Shown: piece by piece, positions 60,084 to 64,000 of the stretch
Numbering within the stretch: position 1 is the stretch's first letter
Layout of the letters: each line of letters begins with the position of its first letter
NCBI RefSeq assembly: GCF_040605635.1
Contig: NZ_JBEXDG010000019.1
Span: 100,257 to 164,256, forward strand
DNA length: 64,000 nucleotides
Direction: 5' to 3'
Origin: Dactylosporangium sp040605635
GTDB taxonomy: Bacteria > Actinomycetota > Actinomycetes > Mycobacteriales > Micromonosporaceae
The notes under the pieces: generated by a model
Seen by the model: only the letters and a program-made list of their open reading frames with translations
Database searches by the model: none
Told to the model about the DNA's origin: nothing
Program-made: the position numbers and the translations under genes

Positions 60084-60908
60084 ATGACGACCACGCCGGC
60101 CAGGCCTCGGTCAGCCTCGGGCGCGGGGCCCCGCGCAGCGATCAGCGAGAAAACGTTGCGGACGGACAGGTGGTGGCTACAGCCGCTGCTGGTGTTCCTC
60201 GGTCTCGGGGCCTTCGTGGTCTACGGCCTGGTCCGCGCCATCATGAACGACCACTACTGGGCTGGCGCCGAGCACTACCTGGCGCCGTTCTACTCCCCCT
60301 GCCTGACCCAGAGCTGTGTGGAAGGCTCGAGCCACTTCCTCGGCCAGCCGGTCCCGCAGCTGCCGTCCTGGATGTCACCGGCGATGATCATCCTGGTGCT
60401 GCCCGGCGGCTTCCGTCTGACCTGCTACTACTACCGCAAGGCGTATTACCGCTCGTTCTGGCTGTCGCCGCCGGCGTGCGCGGTCCCGGACGGTCACAAG
60501 ACCTACTCCGGTGAGACCCGCTTCCCGCTGATCTTCCAGAACATCCACCGGTACTTCTTCTACGCCGCGATCCTGGTCGGCTCGGTCCTCACGTATGACG
60601 CGGTCCTCGCCTGGCACGGCAAGGACGGCGGCATCGGCATGGGCGTGGGCACGCTGATCCTCGCCGCCAACGCGGTGCTGATCTGGGCGTATACGCTGGG
60701 CTGCCACTCCTGCCGCAACATCATCGGCGGGCGGCTCAAGCACTTCTCGAAGCACCCGGTGCGGTATCGCGCGTGGGGTCTGGTGTCGAAGCTCAACGCC
60801 AAGCACCAGCAGTACGCGTGGGCATCACTCTTCTCGGTGATCATCGCCGACGCCTACGTCATGGCGGTCTCGGCCGGGTGGATCACCGACTTCCGGTTCT
60901 TCAACTAG
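60084..60908 (+). CDS. sdhC: Succinate dehydrogenase/fumarate reductase membrane anchor
   Basis: The 274-residue product has about five membrane spans (LLVFLGLGAFVVYGLV; MIILVLPGGFRLTCYYY; YFFYAAILVGSVLTYDAVLA; VGTLILAANAVLIWAYTL; ASLFSVIIADAYVMAVSA) with His residues between them suited to haem b (QNIHRYFFY, GCHSCRN). It resembles the anchor of the Rv0247c-Rv0249c type complex, a single-subunit anchor replacing SdhC+SdhD. Start ATG 60084 with GGGAG about 8 bases upstream. First gene of the three-gene operon. Confidence 0.88.
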   Translation: MTTTPARPRSASGAGPRAAISEKTLRTDRWWLQPLLVFLGLGAFVVYGLVRAIMNDHYWAGAEHYLAPFYSPCLTQSCVEGSSHFLGQPVPQLPSWMSPAMIILVLPGGFRLTCYYYRKAYYRSFWLSPPACAVPDGHKTYSGETRFPLIFQNIHRYFFYAAILVGSVLTYDAVLAWHGKDGGIGMGVGTLILAANAVLIWAYTLGCHSCRNIIGGRLKHFSKHPVRYRAWGLVSKLNAKHQQYAWASLFSVIIADAYVMAVSAGWITDFRFFN

Positions 60909-60918
60909 GGACATTCCG

Positions 60919-62784
60919 ATGACGAACATCGAGCGACACACCTACGACGTCGTGGTCATCGGCGCCGGCGGCGCCGGGCTGCGCGCCGCGATCGAGGCTC
61001 GGCTCGCCGGCAAGAAGACCGCCATCATCTCCAAGTCGCTGTTCGGCAAGGCGCACACCGTCATGGCCGAGGGCGGCGCCGCCGCGGCGATGGGCAACGT
61101 CAACTCGCGGGACAACTGGCAGGTCCACTTCCGCGACACGATGCGCGGCGGGAAGTTCCTCAACAACTTCCGGATGGCGGAGCTGCACGCCAAGGAGGCC
61201 CCGGACCGCATCTGGGAGCTGGAGACCTATGGCGCGCTGTTCGACCGCACCAAGGACGGCAAGATCAGCCAGCGCAACTTCGGCGGCCACGAGTACCCCA
61301 GGCTCGCGCACGTCGGCGACCGCACCGGCCTGGAGCTGATCCGCACGCTGCAGCAGAAGATCGTGTCGCTGCAGCAGGAGGACTTCGCCACGCACGGCGA
61401 CTACGAGGCGCGCATCCGGGTCTTCCAGGAGTGCACGATCACGGAGCTGTTCGTCGAGGACGGCGCGGTGTCCGGGGCGTTCGGCTACTACCGCGAGTCC
61501 GGCGACTTCGTGCTGTTCGAGAGCGCCGCGATCGTGCTCGCGACCGGCGGCGTCGGCAAGTCCTACAAGGTGACCTCCAACTCCTGGGAGTACACCGGCG
61601 ACGGGCACGCCCTCGCGCTGCGCACCGGCGCGACGCTGATCAACATGGAGTTCCTGCAGTTCCACCCGACGGGCATGGTCTGGCCGCCGTCGGTCAAGGG
61701 CATCCTGGTGACCGAGTCGGTCCGCGGCGACGGTGGCGTGCTGCGCAACACCGAGGGCAAGCGGTTCATGTTCGACTACGTCCCCGACGTGTTCCGCAAG
61801 CAGTACGCGGACACCGAGGAGGAGGCGGACCGCTGGTACTCCGACCCGGACAACAACCGGCGCCCCCCGGAGCTGCTCCCCCGCGACGAGGTCGCCCGCG
61901 CGATCAACAGCGAGGTCAAGGCGGGCCGCGGCACGAAGGCGGGCGGCGTCCTGCTCGACATCGCCAGCCGGCTGCCCGCCGAGCAGATCCGCAAGCGGCT
62001 GCCGTCGATGTATCACCAGTTCAAGGAGCTGGCGGACGTCGACATCACCGCCGCTCCGATGGAGGTCGGCCCGACCTGTCACTACGTGATGGGTGGCATC
62101 GAGGTCGACGCCGACACGACCGCCGCCGCGGTCGCCGGGCTGTTCGCGGCCGGTGAGGTCTCCGGCGGCATGCACGGCTCCAACCGGCTCGGCGGCAACT
62201 CGCTGTCGGACCTGCTGGTCTTCGGCAAGCGGGCCGGCGAGCACGCGGCCGCGCACGCCGAGAAGACCGGCCGGCGCAAGCCGTCCGCCGCCGCCGTCGA
62301 CGCGGCCGTCGAGACCGCCCTCGCACCTCTCGCCAGGGCCGACGCCGGGGAGAACCCGTACACCCTGCACCACGACCTGCAGGAGATCATGGGCGTCCTC
62401 GTCGGCATCATCCGGCGCGACGGCGAGCTGCGCGAGTCGATCACCCGGCTGGCGGAGCTCAAGGAGCGGGTCAAGAAGGTCGGTGTGGGCGGTGGCCGCA
62501 GGTACAACCCGGGCTGGCACCTGGCGCTGGACCTGCGCAACATGCTGATCGTGTCGGAGTGCACCGCGAAGGCCGCGCTGGAGCGCACCGAGTCACGCGG
62601 CGGGCACACCCGCGAGGACCACCCGAAGATGGACCCGAAGTGGCGCAAGGTGAACCTGGTCTGTTCCCTTGACGGCGAGGACGTCCGGCTGGAGCACCAG
62701 CCGCTGCCGGTCATGCGTCCTGAGCTGCAGGGCCTGTTCGAGCAGACCGAGCTCGCCAAGTACATGACCGACGAGGAGCTGTGA
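60919..62784 (+). CDS. sdhA: Succinate dehydrogenase/fumarate reductase flavoprotein
   Basis: SdhA oxidises succinate with covalently bound FAD. The 621-residue product has the FAD-binding VVVIGAGGAGLRAAIEA, the histidine for covalent flavin in KAHTVMAEGGAAAAMGN, substrate residues FLQFHPTGMVWPPS, and GSNRLGGNSLSDLLVFGKRAG. The start ATG 60919 is 10 bases after the anchor gene. Its stop overlaps the ATG of sdhB (TGATG). Confidence 0.96.
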   Translation: MTNIERHTYDVVVIGAGGAGLRAAIEARLAGKKTAIISKSLFGKAHTVMAEGGAAAAMGNVNSRDNWQVHFRDTMRGGKFLNNFRMAELHAKEAPDRIWELETYGALFDRTKDGKISQRNFGGHEYPRLAHVGDRTGLELIRTLQQKIVSLQQEDFATHGDYEARIRVFQECTITELFVEDGAVSGAFGYYRESGDFVLFESAAIVLATGGVGKSYKVTSNSWEYTGDGHALALRTGATLINMEFLQFHPTGMVWPPSVKGILVTESVRGDGGVLRNTEGKRFMFDYVPDVFRKQYADTEEEADRWYSDPDNNRRPPELLPRDEVARAINSEVKAGRGTKAGGVLLDIASRLPAEQIRKRLPSMYHQFKELADVDITAAPMEVGPTCHYVMGGIEVDADTTAAAVAGLFAAGEVSGGMHGSNRLGGNSLSDLLVFGKRAGEHAAAHAEKTGRRKPSAAAVDAAVETALAPLARADAGENPYTLHHDLQEIMGVLVGIIRRDGELRESITRLAELKERVKKVGVGGGRRYNPGWHLALDLRNMLIVSECTAKAALERTESRGGHTREDHPKMDPKWRKVNLVCSLDGEDVRLEHQPLPVMRPELQGLFEQTELAKYMTDEEL

Positions 62785-63809
62785 TGGGCACCAAACGCCA
62801 CTTCCGCGTCTGGCGCGGCGACGACACCGGCGGCGCGCTGGAGGACTTCCAGGTGGAGGTCAACGAGGGCGAGGTCGTGCTCGACGTCATCCACCGGCTC
62901 CAGGCCACGCAGACCCCCGACCTGGCCGTGCGGTGGAACTGCAAGGCCGGCAAGTGCGGCTCCTGCTCGATGGAGATCAACGGCAAGCCGCGCCTGGGCT
63001 GCATGACCCGCATGTCGACGTTCGAGGAGGCCGAGACGGTCACGGTGACGCCGCTGCGGACGTTCCCCGTGGTCCGCGACCTCGTCACCAACGTCAACTT
63101 CAACTACCAGAAGGCCCGCGAGCTGCCCGCGTTCGCGCCTCCCGCCGGTGTCGCCCCCGGCGAGTACCGGATGCAGCAGGTCGACGTGGAGCGCTCGCAG
63201 GAGTTCCGCAAGTGCATCGAGTGCTTCCTGTGCCAGAACGTGTGCCACGTCATCCGTGACCACGAGGAGAACAAGCCCGCGTTCTCCGGGCCGCGGTTCT
63301 TCATCCGGGCCGCCGAGCTGGACATGCACCCGCTGGACGCCCGCGACGACCGCAAGGAGCTCGCGCAGGCCGAGCAGGGTCTGGGCTACTGCAACATCAC
63401 CAAGTGCTGCACCGAGGTCTGCCCCGAGCACATCAAAATCACTGACAATGCGATCATCCCGATGAAGGAACGTGTTGTCGATCGGAGGTACGACCCGGTG
63501 ACCTGGCTCGGACGCAAGATCTTCCGTCGTGACCAGCTGGACGAGTCCGCGCCGGCGCACGCCGTGACCAGCGCGAAGACCACCTCCGGCGAGCTGGCCG
63601 TGGCGGACACGGGCAGCAACTGGCACCAGGAGGGCCCGGTGCCGCAGGAGGCGCCGGTCGGCGCGGACGGCAAGCTCGTGGTGGCGGAGCTCACCCTGGA
63701 CCGGGCGGCGGCGGGCTCACCGTTCGGCGACGACCAGGAGTTCCCACTGCCGCCGGAGCAGCTGCGCTACCAGCACCCGTCGTCCCCGTCGGGGGACGCC
63801 CACCACTAG
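62784..63809 (+). CDS. sdhB: Succinate dehydrogenase/fumarate reductase iron-sulfur subunit
   Basis: The 341-residue product has the [2Fe-2S] cysteines in CKAGKCGSCSMEINGK, and the two other cluster motifs in CIECFLCQNVCH and CNITKCCTEVCPEHI. It passes electrons from FAD to the membrane anchor. It is longer than usual: about 85 residues after the last cluster (from VDRRYDPVTWLG to the HH end), Glu/Pro/Ser rich and without clear fold. ATG 62784 overlaps the sdhA stop. A terminator follows at 63824. Confidence 0.94.
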   Translation: MGTKRHFRVWRGDDTGGALEDFQVEVNEGEVVLDVIHRLQATQTPDLAVRWNCKAGKCGSCSMEINGKPRLGCMTRMSTFEEAETVTVTPLRTFPVVRDLVTNVNFNYQKARELPAFAPPAGVAPGEYRMQQVDVERSQEFRKCIECFLCQNVCHVIRDHEENKPAFSGPRFFIRAAELDMHPLDARDDRKELAQAEQGLGYCNITKCCTEVCPEHIKITDNAIIPMKERVVDRRYDPVTWLGRKIFRRDQLDESAPAHAVTSAKTTSGELAVADTGSNWHQEGPVPQEAPVGADGKLVVAELTLDRAAAGSPFGDDQEFPLPPEQLRYQHPSSPSGDAHH

Positions 63810-63823
63810 ATCGTGCTGTCGTG

Positions 63824-63857
63824 AAAGGCGCCCCGGCACACGGCTGGGGCGCCTTTT
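63824..63857 (+). terminator. Terminator of the sdh operon
   Basis: AAAGGCGCCCC (63824-63834) pairs with GGGGCGCCTTT (63846-63856) around an 11-nt loop, ending in TTTTC. Classic rho-independent form just after the sdhB stop. Confidence 0.9.
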
Positions 63858-63879
63858 CGCGTGGCCGCCCGCAGTCCTT

Positions 63880-63905
63880 GATGATCCGGAAGAGTTTGTG
63901 CTGCT
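63880..63905. repeat. 26-bp repeat, reverse copy of 635-660
   Basis: GATGATCCGGAAGAG and the following TTTGTGCTGCT match the left-end hairpin region in reverse complement without a mismatch, and differ at the base on either side. No second hairpin arm follows here. Confidence 0.8.
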
Positions 63906-63950
63906 CTGGCGCAATGCCGGTGAGTTAAGGATTTGCGTCGAGGGTTGTCG

Positions 63951-64000
63951 ATGCCGCGTGGCGGCTTGCGCAGCAACGAAGCTCCCGTTACACATGCTGT
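63951..64000 (+). CDS. Possible start of an IS4-type transposase, cut by window end
   Basis: ATG at 63951 opens a frame reading MPRGGLRSNEAPVTHAV to the window edge. The preceding GCAATGCCGGTGAGTTAAGG and the 26-bp repeat suggest the left end of an insertion sequence. The MPR-start recalls IS4-family transposases of actinomycetes, but 17 residues are too few for a firm call. Confidence 0.3.
   Translation, partial: MPRGGLRSNEAPVTHA

Overview
The window is one contiguous piece of a very GC-rich actinobacterial chromosome. GC-rich third codon positions, GTG starts, many apparently leaderless genes, mycothiol functions (mshB, mycoredoxin), a WhiB7-type regulator, AdnA/AdnB-type helicase-nucleases and a Spo0M-like protein fit a mycelial, Micromonosporaceae-like actinomycete. 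The family assignment is an inference from gene content; no rRNA or species marker is present.

Layout. 1-5000: end of an SDR gene, a non-coding stretch with a hairpin repeat and a possible Hsp70 remnant, a Dps protein, a lipoprotein and a large XRE-NB-ARC-TPR regulator. 5078-6358: bioA. 6360-14201: three large secreted carbohydrate-active enzymes (GH18 chitinase with a chitin-binding domain, GH2 enzyme with two CBM13 domains, GH92 mannosidase with a CBM32-like end), an extracellular polysaccharide or glycan-degrading locus. 14261-15966: Spo0M-like protein, a lipoprotein, G-rich repeats and an initiator tRNA. 16078-37000: a block whose order recalls the mycobacterial Rv3193c-Rv3202c region: UPF0182 protein, Lon-like PDZ protease, DUF2342 metallopeptidase, a DUF2064-like protein and YgjP-like peptidase, DUF5679 zinc ribbon, ThiF-like protein, ABC1 kinase, whiB7 with a long leader ORF, uvrD2, mycoredoxin, nudC, two M16 peptidases, then a mycosin-like protease and membrane proteins. 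37113-45015: adnB, adnA and two LOG genes in one tightly packed minus-strand operon. 45055-52275: DUF3152, the lysine/DAP genes dapE, dapD, ferredoxin and dapC, a GNAT and membrane proteins. 52272-59913: mshB, an S9 peptidase, a carbinolamine dehydratase and tldD/tldE. 60084-63809: three-gene succinate dehydrogenase/fumarate reductase operon. The last 120 bases repeat 26 bp of the left-end hairpin and may enter an insertion sequence.

How the parts connect. Housekeeping clusters dominate: double-strand break processing (adnAB, uvrD2), thiol redox (mshB, mrx1), antibiotic-stress regulation (whiB7), envelope or secreted proteolysis (UPF0182, Lon-like PDZ, M16 pair, mycosin-like), diaminopimelate synthesis (dapC, dapD, dapE) and respiration (sdh). 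The most unusual signals are regulatory: a terminator-plus-leader-ORF arrangement before whiB7, a perfect operator-like palindrome on the -35 of the GH92 gene, three perfect actinobacterial DnaA boxes far from any dnaA gene, a CTG-start dapC, back-to-back leaderless promoters for dapE/dapD, and duplicated gene 3' ends. No CRISPR array, prophage or complete biosynthetic cluster was found.
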